Assembly (NCBI GenBank): GCA_017522785.1
Contig: JAFWYF010000001.1
Location: 62,001 to 126,000, forward strand
Length of the DNA: 64,000 bases
Direction of reading: 5' to 3'
DNA from: Bacteroidaceae bacterium
GTDB taxonomy: Bacteria; Bacteroidota; Bacteroidia; Bacteroidales; Bacteroidaceae
This document shows positions 44,785 through 53,291 of this stretch, in pieces. Below the pieces are notes generated by a model. The model did not search any database. It saw only the letters and a program-made list of their open reading frames with translations, and had not been told where the DNA came from. Made by a program: the position numbers and the translations under genes. The first letter of the stretch is position 1, and the number at the start of each line of letters is the position of its first letter.

Positions 44785-45432
44785 TTATTCAAAGTGTAAT
44801 TCGCCAAAGAATTCGGGACGGTGAAAACTTGGTTCTTTCCATTCAATTACATTCCATGATATGAAATGTGGTGTTGGCAGATTATCGCCACACTTGTAGA
44901 AGTTTGCACTCATGGTTTTACCATCCCATGAGGTTATATCGCTACGGAATAGTGCTTTTGCTGGAATAATTTCTATTAGGCTCCACGATGTTTCTCCTTT
45001 GCGCAAAGGGAAATTCTCGCTTCCGAGTGATGGAATTCGTTTAATGGTGCTTAACAGTTCAATTGGGGCGTCCTCTTTTGGCTCACCTGCAGGGTGCCAA
45101 CCCAAAAGCATTTTGCCAATGCATGTACATTCAAAATTGTAATAATCCATGTTCCCTTTGGGCGATACAAAGAATTCGACGCATGGGTCGGTCCATATTT
45201 TACCGAAGTCTTCGGTAACCAATGTGTGTATATCTTTCTCTGTTACATCGAATTTAATGTAAAGGTTTTCACCGTCATGGAACATTTTGAACGACACTTT
45301 TGGGGTATAAGGATAATCGTTTGGCCAATTGCAACAATCTATGGCATTTGACTCTGTGTTATTGAATATCTGCTCGATACTCTCTTTTGTGTTATCTATA
45401 GGCTTAAATTTAGGAACGTTTATACTTTTCAT
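44785..45432 (-). CDS. CBM9-like carbohydrate-binding-fold protein
   Basis: 215 residues without a signal peptide, matching the CBM9-like (DUF1083-type) beta-sandwich found alone in many Bacteroidota. Recognisable parts are GENLYIKFDVTEKDIHT, WTDPCVEFFVSP and YYNFECTCIGKMLLG, and the ending ISWNVIEWKEPSFHRPEFFGEL. Related domains bind sugars in xylanases; this stand-alone form has no assigned role. It begins 26 bases after the DUF4435 gene on the same strand and is likely co-transcribed, although a functional link is not obvious. Confidence 0.8.
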   Translation of the reverse strand: MKSINVPKFKPIDNTKESIEQIFNNTESNAIDCCNWPNDYPYTPKVSFKMFHDGENLYIKFDVTEKDIHTLVTEDFGKIWTDPCVEFFVSPKGNMDYYNFECTCIGKMLLGWHPAGEPKEDAPIELLSTIKRIPSLGSENFPLRKGETSWSLIEIIPAKALFRSDITSWDGKTMSANFYKCGDNLPTPHFISWNVIEWKEPSFHRPEFFGELHFE

Positions 45433-45458
45433 TTTTTCAAAGGTTTTAAATTTATATG

Positions 45459-46466
45459 CTATTTATGTTCATCCTCTATCGATTGCAACAATTCTCTTAT
45501 ATCGCGTTGTAACCATTTATAAGGTGTTGCGTCTTTGTAGTTGGTATTTTTGTGAAGCATTAATGTTACATCGCATTGGCTGTGTCGGTACGACGAAAGT
45601 TCATTGTTATATTGTTGCTTGTGGTATGCAAGGCGCTGAATCTCGGTTTCGCGTTTGTTGCGAAGATGGCGACATATTGGTATTAACATTCTAAGTACAA
45701 CGCTATCCATTATGTGATGCCCTTGTATGTAAAGATAAGTCTCTTCCTTTTCAATTCCAAGTTGCTTTAACTCTTTATCCAGTTCTTCTATTTTGGAAAT
45801 CAAGTGTGGAAACCTTTTTCTAAGTATCTCTACCTGATGGTTTACCCGAACAGTTAATTGACGCAAGGAGTGTTCGGGGTTGCCAATGTTGAACGATGTC
45901 AATCGAACGATTTCGCAGAACTTCTGCATGCTCATGCTACTTAAGTCGTGAATACGATAGAGCAGAATATTCCATAGAAACAGAGGATAACAAATCTTTG
46001 AGTATAACTTTAGAAATTCCGAAAAATCTATTATATCTATGTCGTTCAGAGTGCTTTGTACACAAATACGTTTTAAGCTCTCGGCATAGCATTTGTAGTT
46101 TTCTATGGCGTAGGTGTATGTGTGCAGTATATATCTGTTGTTAATCATGCGACGTGATGTCTCTGTTGCTCCTTGCATCAGGTAATCGTAATCGCTGTCC
46201 ACACATGCTATCATATTCTTTCCAAATGCCTTACCCAACATGTTCATCATGGCCTGCTTTTTGCCTTTTGTCAGTTTAGTACGTGCCGGCAACATCACCT
46301 CGAAATGAAATTTATCGTTCTCGAACTCATCGAAAACAGAACGCCAAAACGAAATATCCTCGTAGCTCTCTACGTATGCTACGATTCTGCTTTTGGATTT
46401 TTTTGGTTGTAATGCGTTTGCCGCATTTATAAAATCCGAATTGAGATATTCCGTAAGTCTTTTCAT
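45459..46466 (-). CDS. DUF4435 (TOPRIM-like) protein, AriB-like partner of the AAA ATPase
   Basis: 335 residues. The N-terminal part has a TOPRIM-like pattern: a Glu in a hydrophobic strand (IVAYVESYED, Glu33), then a strand with the Asp cluster ACVDSDYDYL (Asp90, 92, 94), and the YAIENYKCYAE motif at about 119-129 typical of DUF4435. The C-terminal half is helical and charged. In PARIS, the DUF4435 protein AriB is a TOPRIM nuclease released by its ATPase partner to cleave host tRNA. Here it follows an ABC-type ATPase after 20 bases, in the same order as ariA-ariB. Nuclease activity is inferred only from the conserved acidic residues. Confidence 0.75.
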   Translation of the reverse strand: MKRLTEYLNSDFINAANALQPKKSKSRIVAYVESYEDISFWRSVFDEFENDKFHFEVMLPARTKLTKGKKQAMMNMLGKAFGKNMIACVDSDYDYLMQGATETSRRMINNRYILHTYTYAIENYKCYAESLKRICVQSTLNDIDIIDFSEFLKLYSKICYPLFLWNILLYRIHDLSSMSMQKFCEIVRLTSFNIGNPEHSLRQLTVRVNHQVEILRKRFPHLISKIEELDKELKQLGIEKEETYLYIQGHHIMDSVVLRMLIPICRHLRNKRETEIQRLAYHKQQYNNELSSYRHSQCDVTLMLHKNTNYKDATPYKWLQRDIRELLQSIEDEHK

Positions 46467-46486
46467 CCCCCCTATTAATTAATGCT

Positions 46487-47314
46487 TTACTCTTTTGTTA
46501 TATCCTCAATCTCGGTTATGGCATCAATCCATCCGTCCATGATTATTGCAGGAGAATGGGTGCAAAGAATAATCTGTACATTGGGGTTTAATGTGCGTAT
46601 GAGAGTGATAAGCCTTTTTTGCCACTCAATGTGTAAAGAGATTTCGGGCTCATCCATGAATAGTACGCATGGACGATTCTCCTGAACAAGTGTTGTGAGC
46701 ATAATAACCAATAGTTGTTTTTCTCCCGATGATAACAGATAGGGCGGAATTGTTTCGCCGTATTGGTTGAAGAATATTTCATTACTATCGCGTACAATAG
46801 TCTTGCCTGTTGGAGCAAATAGCTCGTCGATAAGGTCCTGAAAAATCTTTTTCGATTTTGTCAGTTCTGTCGCCAGTCGTTGGTCATCGGGGTTACCCGA
46901 TGTAAGCAACGATATAATTCTATTACCGATATTAACCTGATAATTAAGATAGCGACGTTGCAGGTTGTAGAGTTGCCAATCGAGCTCGGTGCGAATGTCG
47001 GCACCCGAAATCTTTTCCAGTAGCTCGCTATTCAGTACCGGACGGTCAATGCTACTGATTACATCGAACTGTATGCTTGTGGCATCTTCGGGGTGAAATG
47101 TGAAACGTACTCCATCCTCGGGGTTTTTTGTAACCAAACGGTTACGCATCACTTTTAACTGTGTTGCAGAACGGTTTATAATGGTGCTTTTCCCAACTCC
47201 ATTACTTCCACTAAGGATATTTACATCGGGGCGTAACTCCCAATAGATATGTTTGCGTTTACTCCATAAAGCATCAATTTCAATGCTTTTGATGTATTGT
47301 GCCTGCTTCTCCAT
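46487..47314 (-). CDS. ABC-type AAA ATPase, AriA-like, upstream of DUF4435 gene
   Basis: 275-residue soluble ATPase of the SMC/RecF/OLD-like class. Walker A GSNGVGKS is at residues 36-43, the ABC signature-like LSSGEKQ at 194-200, Walker B CVLFMDEPE at 216-224 and the switch His in CTHSPA at 253. Between Walker A and the signature is only a short helical insert, so there is no long coiled coil and no transmembrane part. It is first in an operon with DUF4435 and a CBM9-like gene behind a perfect promoter. Domain pairing and order recall PARIS. It could instead be a conserved housekeeping ATPase of Bacteroidales. Confidence 0.82.
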   Translation of the reverse strand: MEKQAQYIKSIEIDALWSKRKHIYWELRPDVNILSGSNGVGKSTIINRSATQLKVMRNRLVTKNPEDGVRFTFHPEDATSIQFDVISSIDRPVLNSELLEKISGADIRTELDWQLYNLQRRYLNYQVNIGNRIISLLTSGNPDDQRLATELTKSKKIFQDLIDELFAPTGKTIVRDSNEIFFNQYGETIPPYLLSSGEKQLLVIMLTTLVQENRPCVLFMDEPEISLHIEWQKRLITLIRTLNPNVQIILCTHSPAIIMDGWIDAITEIEDITKE

Positions 47315-47344
47315 AATCTATGCTTTTCTGGCAATTTTATTTTG

Positions 47345-47375
47345 CAAAAATAATACAATGTTTTACTATTCCAAA
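47345..47375 (-). promoter_or_regulatory. Full-consensus promoter of the ATPase-DUF4435-CBM9 operon
   Basis: The minus strand carries TTTG (47375-47372), exactly 19 bases, then TATTTTTG (47352-47345). Both elements match perfectly. Transcription would start about 25 bases before the ATPase ATG. Confidence 0.75.
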
Positions 47376-47451
47376 TCGTGAATGGTTATTTAATAAAATA
47401 AAACAACTTCGGAATTACGTATTAAAAAAGTATAAATAGTGAATTATTTAG

Positions 47452-47480
47452 TTGCTCTATCTGAATTTTTCTTATTTTCG
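47452..47480 (+). promoter_or_regulatory. Promoter of nucleoside kinase-rpoN
   Basis: TATTTTCG (47473-47480, followed by C) with TTG 18 bases upstream. The ATG is 24 bases downstream. Confidence 0.5.
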
Positions 47481-47503
47481 CAACATATATAAATTATACA
47501 ATT

Positions 47504-49147
47504 ATGGTACGTATATTCTGCAAAAACAGTGGGGAAACACGCCAATTCCCGGCAGGTGTTTCGTTAATGGATGTATATAATAATCTGGATTTGAATTTAC
47601 CTTACGATGTCGTGGCGGCTCGTGTAAATAACGAAGTGGTGGGGCTCACTTATCGTGTCTACCGTCATAAAGATGTTGAATTCCTCGATATAACATCTGA
47701 TGATGGAATGAGGGTGTATGTACATTCATTAACTTTTATAATGATGAAAGCCATGCACGAACTATTCCCCGGCAGAGTAGTGCGCTTGGAGAATCCTATT
47801 TCCAGAGGATACTATTGTCGTGCCGAAACGGAGCTGACAGAAAAAGAGGTCGATTCTATACGCAATCACATGCACGATATAATAGAACGCGATATTCCAT
47901 TCCGACGAGTGGAATGTCATACCGATGAAGCAATAGAAAAATTTAATTCAATAGGTCGCAAAGACAAGGTGCGTCAGCTCGAAACATATGGCTCGCTCTA
48001 TTCCAGTTATTATATGCTCGATGAATATATCGATTACTATTATGGCGGTTTGTTGCCGAGCACCGGGTGTGTGAAACTATTCGAGATTGAGAAGTATGGC
48101 GAAGGTCTGCTTTTGCGAGTTCCCAACCGCGAAAAACCAATGTCTCTCGAAGATAAAGTCCCACAAGAAAAATTGCAAGAACGTTTCACCGAACGTTTGC
48201 GCTGGCATCAGGTGATGGGTGTGGAAACAATTGGAGATTTTAACAAAGCTGTTCAAAGTGGACATGGTATAGATTTGGTAAATGTTTCCGAAGCATTGCA
48301 AGAAAAGCGTATCTCTTTCATCGCCGACGAGATTGCTCATAGAGGAGCGCGTGTGGTGCTTATCGCGGGTCCGTCATCATCGGGTAAAACCACAACCAGC
48401 AAGCGCCTAAGTGTTCATCTCATGGCATGCGGGTTAAAACCATATGCAATATCTCTCGACGATTATTTTTTGAATAGGACAGAAACACCCCTTACAGAAA
48501 CGGGTGATTACGATTTTGAATCGATATATTCAATAGATCTTCCCTATTTCAATGATTCACTAACAAAAATGCTTGCCGGTGAAGAGGTTGATTTACCCCA
48601 TTATAATTTTCAAACAGGCAAGCGCGAGTATCTTGGAAAACGACTTAAGCTGACTCCTCAAATGGTGTTGGTAATAGAGGGAACCCATGGGCTAAACCCT
48701 ATGCTTACAGAACAGATACCTGAATCGGATAAATATCGTGTCTACGTCTCTGCTCTCACATCAATGAAACTCGATTATCATAATTATATACCTACATCGG
48801 ATAATCGTCTTTTGCGTCGTATGTTGCGCGATTATAAATATCGCGGATATTCGGCCGTTGAAACAATAAAGCGTTGGCCAAGTGTTCGCGAAGGCGAAGA
48901 AAAATGGATTTTCCCATATCAGGAGAATGCCGATGTAATGTTTAACTCTGCATTGTTATATGAACTTGCAGTGCTACGCCCACATGTTGAGCCATTGTTG
49001 CGTAATGTTCCTCAAAATATCGAGGAGTATTCCGTTGCACGCAGGCTTTTGAAATTTTTGGAATATATTGTACCTTTGCAGGACACAGAGCTACCACCAA
49101 CATCGCTGATTCGTGAATTTTTGGGAGGTAGTAGTTTTGAATATTGA
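47504..49147 (+). CDS. TGS-domain nucleoside (uridine) kinase
   Basis: 547 residues. The N-terminus is a TGS domain (about 1-62) followed by a ThrRS-like second-additional domain (about 70-200, with HSLTFIMMKAMHELFP and RAETELTEKE). The C-terminal phosphoribulokinase/uridine kinase domain begins at about 280, with Walker A GPSSSGKTT near residues 289-297, SLDDYFLNR and VIEGTHGLNP. Such fusions phosphorylate nucleosides with ATP or GTP; the TGS part presumably senses a ligand or RNA. It lies 3 bases before rpoN and is divergent from the ATPase gene. Confidence 0.88.
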   Translation: MVRIFCKNSGETRQFPAGVSLMDVYNNLDLNLPYDVVAARVNNEVVGLTYRVYRHKDVEFLDITSDDGMRVYVHSLTFIMMKAMHELFPGRVVRLENPISRGYYCRAETELTEKEVDSIRNHMHDIIERDIPFRRVECHTDEAIEKFNSIGRKDKVRQLETYGSLYSSYYMLDEYIDYYYGGLLPSTGCVKLFEIEKYGEGLLLRVPNREKPMSLEDKVPQEKLQERFTERLRWHQVMGVETIGDFNKAVQSGHGIDLVNVSEALQEKRISFIADEIAHRGARVVLIAGPSSSGKTTTSKRLSVHLMACGLKPYAISLDDYFLNRTETPLTETGDYDFESIYSIDLPYFNDSLTKMLAGEEVDLPHYNFQTGKREYLGKRLKLTPQMVLVIEGTHGLNPMLTEQIPESDKYRVYVSALTSMKLDYHNYIPTSDNRLLRRMLRDYKYRGYSAVETIKRWPSVREGEEKWIFPYQENADVMFNSALLYELAVLRPHVEPLLRNVPQNIEEYSVARRLLKFLEYIVPLQDTELPPTSLIREFLGGSSFEY

Positions 49148-49150
49148 TAG

Positions 49151-50596
49151 ATGGCAAAGAACTCGCTAACACATACACAACATCAAACGCAAATACTAAC
49201 GCAGACATTGTCGCCCCAACAGGTGCTTGTGGCACGTCTGTTGGAACTCACTACATTGGAATTTGAGGATAGAGTGCGTAGCGAAGCAATGGACAATCCG
49301 GCACTTGAACAGCAGGAAACAGACATTGTTAATGTGGAGCAATTGTCGGGCTCGCAAGATGATTCCTCTATGGTAAATTCTGCCGATGATTATCGGGCCG
49401 AGGATGATATACCCGATTATAATGGCTGGGATTACCGCCCACATAGTGGAGTGGCTGATGAAATCCCAACATCGTCGGATGTGTCGTTCGGCGAAACGCT
49501 TATGGAACAATTGGGTGAGCTTTCACTCAACGAAACAGAACGGATAGTTGGTGAATATCTCATAGGTTCACTCGATGAAGACGGCTTGTTGCGAAAACCT
49601 CTATCTGAAATAGTTGATGAGCTCGCAATTTATTATGGAGCAGATGTAGAGGAGTGTGATTTGGAACGTGTATTAAAAATGATACAGACGTTCGACCCTC
49701 CCGGAATAGGTGCAAGAACATTGCAAGAGTGCTTGCTGCTACAACTACAACGAAATGATGGAAATCGCGATATGTCGTTGCAAAAACGTATAGTGAACGA
49801 TTATTATACTTTGTTCAGCAAAAAGCATTGGGATGTCCTGCCTGCAAAATTAGGCGTATCCGACGAGGTGTGTCGCGAAGCTATAAACGATATCGTAAGG
49901 CTGAATCCACGTCCCGGGGTGGCACTGGCAGAAAGTGTTGGTCTCAGCCGTCAACAAATAATGCCCGATTTTAACATTGAAGTTCATGGTGAGCAGATTG
50001 TTGTTGTCTTAAACAATATGTATGTCCCCGAACTAAGAGTAAGTAGCGACTATCAAGAGATGCTCGAAGAACAGGTGAAGAGTGGAACTGCTGAGAGCAA
50101 AGCTGCTGCACAGTTCCTAAAGCAGAAAATTGATGCCGCAAAAGGTTTTATAAGTGCTGTAAAACAGCGTGAACAAACTCTACTCGATACGATGAATGCA
50201 ATTGTTCAATATCAAAAATCGTTTTTTGTGGGTGGCGGTGATGAGTCGCTACTTAAGCCTATGATATTGGATGACATTGCAAAGCAAACAGGCTATGATA
50301 TCTCTACAATCTCGCGTGTGAGTAATAGTAAATATGTGCAACTGCCTTGGGGTATCTTCCCCCTGAAGTTTTTCTTTAGCGACGGCGTTGTTATGAGCGA
50401 CGGAAATGAAAAGTCGGTACGTGAGTTATACGAGTGTTTACGTGAACTTGTAGATGGAGAGGATAAGAGTAATCCCTTAACCGATACCGAGTTAATGGAA
50501 AAACTGCAGGAGCAGGGCTTTACTATGGCACGTCGTACAGTGGCTAAGTATCGTGAACAACTGCATATTCCGGTTGCAAGGTTGCGCAAAGAGTAA
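49151..50596 (+). CDS. rpoN: RNA polymerase sigma-54 factor
   Basis: Alternative sigma factor that needs AAA+ activators. The N-terminal region I is Gln/Leu-rich (HQTQILTQTLSPQQVLVARLLEL), an acidic linker follows (about 60-105), then the core-binding domain (FDPPGIGARTLQECLLLQL) and the HTH (TGYDISTISRVSNSKYVQ). The RpoN box MARRTVAKYRE is at about 463-473. The length, 481 residues, is standard. It is coupled to the nucleoside kinase gene (3-base gap). The sigma-54 activator at 20.5 kb is one candidate partner. Confidence 0.96.
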   Translation: MAKNSLTHTQHQTQILTQTLSPQQVLVARLLELTTLEFEDRVRSEAMDNPALEQQETDIVNVEQLSGSQDDSSMVNSADDYRAEDDIPDYNGWDYRPHSGVADEIPTSSDVSFGETLMEQLGELSLNETERIVGEYLIGSLDEDGLLRKPLSEIVDELAIYYGADVEECDLERVLKMIQTFDPPGIGARTLQECLLLQLQRNDGNRDMSLQKRIVNDYYTLFSKKHWDVLPAKLGVSDEVCREAINDIVRLNPRPGVALAESVGLSRQQIMPDFNIEVHGEQIVVVLNNMYVPELRVSSDYQEMLEEQVKSGTAESKAAAQFLKQKIDAAKGFISAVKQREQTLLDTMNAIVQYQKSFFVGGGDESLLKPMILDDIAKQTGYDISTISRVSNSKYVQLPWGIFPLKFFFSDGVVMSDGNEKSVRELYECLRELVDGEDKSNPLTDTELMEKLQEQGFTMARRTVAKYREQLHIPVARLRKE

Positions 50597-50706
50597 AATA
50601 TATTTGTGCAGATGTAATAAGTTGTGGAATATTAATAAATCGTTGATTGTTTCTCGACAGAACGATCCCAATACATAATTTCTAGCTCTCTTATTCTTGT
50701 ATAATG

Positions 50707-50737
50707 TTTGTTGTTTGAAAATTTAGATGTATTTTTG
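50707..50737 (+). promoter_or_regulatory. Full-consensus promoter of fbp
   Basis: TTTG (50707-50710), 19-base spacer and TATTTTTG (50730-50737): perfect. Transcription would start near 50743, so a coding start at 50727 is impossible and the ATG at 50784 is favoured. Confidence 0.75.
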
Positions 50738-50783
50738 CGGTATAACGTCTATGTATGACGTTGTTTATTTAAAAAATAGAGCT

Positions 50784-52775
50784 ATGTTTAAGTCGAACGT
50801 AACATTGGAAGAGGTAAAAGACGACCTAAGATACCTGCGTCTGCTTGCTCGCGATTTTCCTACAATTTCGAGCGTTACCACAGAAATTATAAACTTGGAG
50901 GCTATATTGCATTTGCCAAAGCCTACAGAGCATTTTCTTGCCGACCTTCATGGTGAGTATGAGGCATTTCAACATGTGTTGCGTAATGCTTCGGGAAATA
51001 TAAAAGGCAAGGTGAAAGAACTTTTTGGAGATACACTTTCGCACGAGGAACGCAAGGAATTGTGTTCTCTGATATACTATCCCGAAGAGAAACTGAAACT
51101 TATAAAACAGTCCGATATTGACTTAGATGAGTTCTATACACGTACTCTGAATAGGTTAATTGTATTGTGTAGAAATATCTCTTCTAAATATACACGTTCC
51201 AAAGTACGTAAAAGTCTTCCCGAAGAGTATACATATATATTCGAGGAACTTATGCATGAGGCGAATGATTTTCATAATCGTCAGGCCTATTCGGGTGCTA
51301 TCATACAGAGCATAATTCGTACAAATCGTGCCGACCACTTTATTACCGCTATATGCTATCTGATTCAGCGTTTGGTCATCGACCGTCTGCACATCCTAGG
51401 CGATATATTCGATAGAGGGCCCGGAGCACATCACATAATGGATATTCTTTGCAATTATCACCATTTGGATATCACATGGGGAAACCACGATGTTCTATGG
51501 ATGGGTGCGGCTGCCGGCAATACTTGTTGCATAGCAAGTGTACTACGTCTGTCGTTGCGCGATGCCAACACTACAACATTAGAGGATGGTTATGCTATTA
51601 ACATGGTGCCTCTTGCAACATTTGCAATGGAGCAGTATGCCGATGACCCATGTGAAATATATCAGCCACGTGTCGATGAAGAACGCACAAACTTCACCGA
51701 TAAGGATATACGATTGATAGCTCAAATGCACAAAGCGATTTCTGTCATTGAGTTTAAATTGTCGGGGCAAATAGCGATGCAACATCCTGAATGGGGCATG
51801 GAAGATCGTGCGCTCATGGAGTTTATAAATAAAGAGCGTGGCACAATTACCATAGATGGCAAAGAGTATGAGATGCTCGATAAACTATGGCCTACATTAG
51901 ACCCGGCAAACCCTTATGCACTCACTCCTGAGGAGCAAGAGGTCGTAGAACGCTTGCGCCACTCATTTGTGCGTAGTGAGCGTTTGCAGAACCATGTAAA
52001 CTGTCTGCTTATGCGTGGTGGAATGTATGCAATATACAATTCAAATCTTATGTTCCATGCTGCTGTGCCTATTAACGAGGATGGTTCTATGCGCGAAGTT
52101 GTATTTGACGGTGTACCGGTTAAGGGTAAAGAACTCATGAAAAAGGTAGAGCGTATGGCACGTGCCGCATTCGATAATGAGGTCTCTCCCGAAGGACGCA
52201 AGTATGCGGCAGATTTCTTCTGGTATCTATGGTGTGGCCCGGAGTCGCCTCTTTTTGGTAAATCTAAAATGGCAACTTTTGAACGTTATCTGCTGACCGA
52301 TAAAGAGGTGCAGAAAGAACCAAAAGGTTGGTACTATATTTTACGTGATAATGCCGATGTTTGCGACCGAATTTTAGATGAGTTTGGGGTGAAAGGTGAG
52401 CACAGACACATTATAAACGGACACGTTCCCGTTCGTGTAGGACATGGTGAAACTCCAATAAAAGCCGATGGCCGTCTAATGGTTATAGATGGTGGCTTGT
52501 CGCGCGTATATCATAATCGTACAGGTATCGCCGGCTATACACTTGTATATCATAGTCGTGGCTTTGAATTAGTACAACACGAACCGTTTACATCAACCGA
52601 AGAGGCTATATTAAACGGAACAGATATCAAGAGTACAACACAAATTGTTGAGATGATGGGTAAACGCGAAATGGTGCGCGATACAGATATAGGCCGAGGT
52701 ATTCTTGTGAAAATCTCCGATTTGGAGCGTTTGCTGACAGCCTACAGAAAAGGAATTATAAAAGAAAGACCATAA
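50784..52775 (+). CDS. fbp: Fructose-1,6-bisphosphatase, class III
   Basis: Gluconeogenic phosphatase of the large Firmicutes/Bacteroidota class III type. Metallophosphoesterase motifs are ADLHGEYEAF, GDIFDRGPGAH and TWGNHDVLWMGA, with IINGHVPV and MVIDGGL later. YYPEEKL and SKYTRSKVRKSLP are family blocks. I chose ATG 50784 (663 residues), which matches the family N-terminus and lies 41 bases after the predicted transcription start; the next ATG upstream, 50751, is less likely. It is followed 9 bases later by purE and may lead the purE-ispG unit. Confidence 0.95.
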   Translation: MFKSNVTLEEVKDDLRYLRLLARDFPTISSVTTEIINLEAILHLPKPTEHFLADLHGEYEAFQHVLRNASGNIKGKVKELFGDTLSHEERKELCSLIYYPEEKLKLIKQSDIDLDEFYTRTLNRLIVLCRNISSKYTRSKVRKSLPEEYTYIFEELMHEANDFHNRQAYSGAIIQSIIRTNRADHFITAICYLIQRLVIDRLHILGDIFDRGPGAHHIMDILCNYHHLDITWGNHDVLWMGAAAGNTCCIASVLRLSLRDANTTTLEDGYAINMVPLATFAMEQYADDPCEIYQPRVDEERTNFTDKDIRLIAQMHKAISVIEFKLSGQIAMQHPEWGMEDRALMEFINKERGTITIDGKEYEMLDKLWPTLDPANPYALTPEEQEVVERLRHSFVRSERLQNHVNCLLMRGGMYAIYNSNLMFHAAVPINEDGSMREVVFDGVPVKGKELMKKVERMARAAFDNEVSPEGRKYAADFFWYLWCGPESPLFGKSKMATFERYLLTDKEVQKEPKGWYYILRDNADVCDRILDEFGVKGEHRHIINGHVPVRVGHGETPIKADGRLMVIDGGLSRVYHNRTGIAGYTLVYHSRGFELVQHEPFTSTEEAILNGTDIKSTTQIVEMMGKREMVRDTDIGRGILVKISDLERLLTAYRKGIIKERP

Positions 52776-52784
52776 ATAAAGTAT

Positions 52785-53291
52785 ATGAAAGCAATAGTAA
52801 GCGTTATAATGGGAAGTACATCGGACCTTCCCGTAATGAAAAAAGCAACAGATTTTCTTAATGAGATGCAAGTTCCTTTTGAGGTTAATGCATTGTCGGC
52901 GCATCGTACACCCGAGGCTGTAGAATCTTTTGCTAAGGGTGCGAAGGAGCGTGGTGTGAAAATTATTATAGCAGCGGCCGGAATGGCGGCGCATTTGCCC
53001 GGGGTGATAGCGGCTAGTACCACCTTGCCGGTAATAGGAGTTCCCATAAACAGCACGCTCGATGGTATGGATGCTCTTCTTGCAATTGTTCAGATGCCTC
53101 CCGGAATTCCGGTGGCAACAGTTGGTGTAAATGCTTCGTTAAATGCAGCTATTTTAGCAGTGGAGATGCTATCACTTGCTGATGGAGAACTTGCAACACG
53201 TCTTGCGACATATAAAGAGAATTTGAAAAAGAAAATAGAGAAGGCAAACGAAGAATTGAAAGAACTTCACTATGACTATAAAACAAATTAA
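52785..53291 (+). CDS. purE: N5-carboxyaminoimidazole ribonucleotide mutase
   Basis: Purine synthesis, converting N5-CAIR to CAIR. Class I PurE features: VIMGSTSDLPVMKKA at the N-terminus, SAHRTPEAV at about 41-49 with the catalytic His, AAAGMAAHLPGV and the P-rich MPPGIPVATVG. The length, 168 residues, is typical. Its end overlaps ispG by 20 bp, implying coupled translation. purK is not adjacent. Confidence 0.95.
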   Translation: MKAIVSVIMGSTSDLPVMKKATDFLNEMQVPFEVNALSAHRTPEAVESFAKGAKERGVKIIIAAAGMAAHLPGVIAASTTLPVIGVPINSTLDGMDALLAIVQMPPGIPVATVGVNASLNAAILAVEMLSLADGELATRLATYKENLKKKIEKANEELKELHYDYKTN

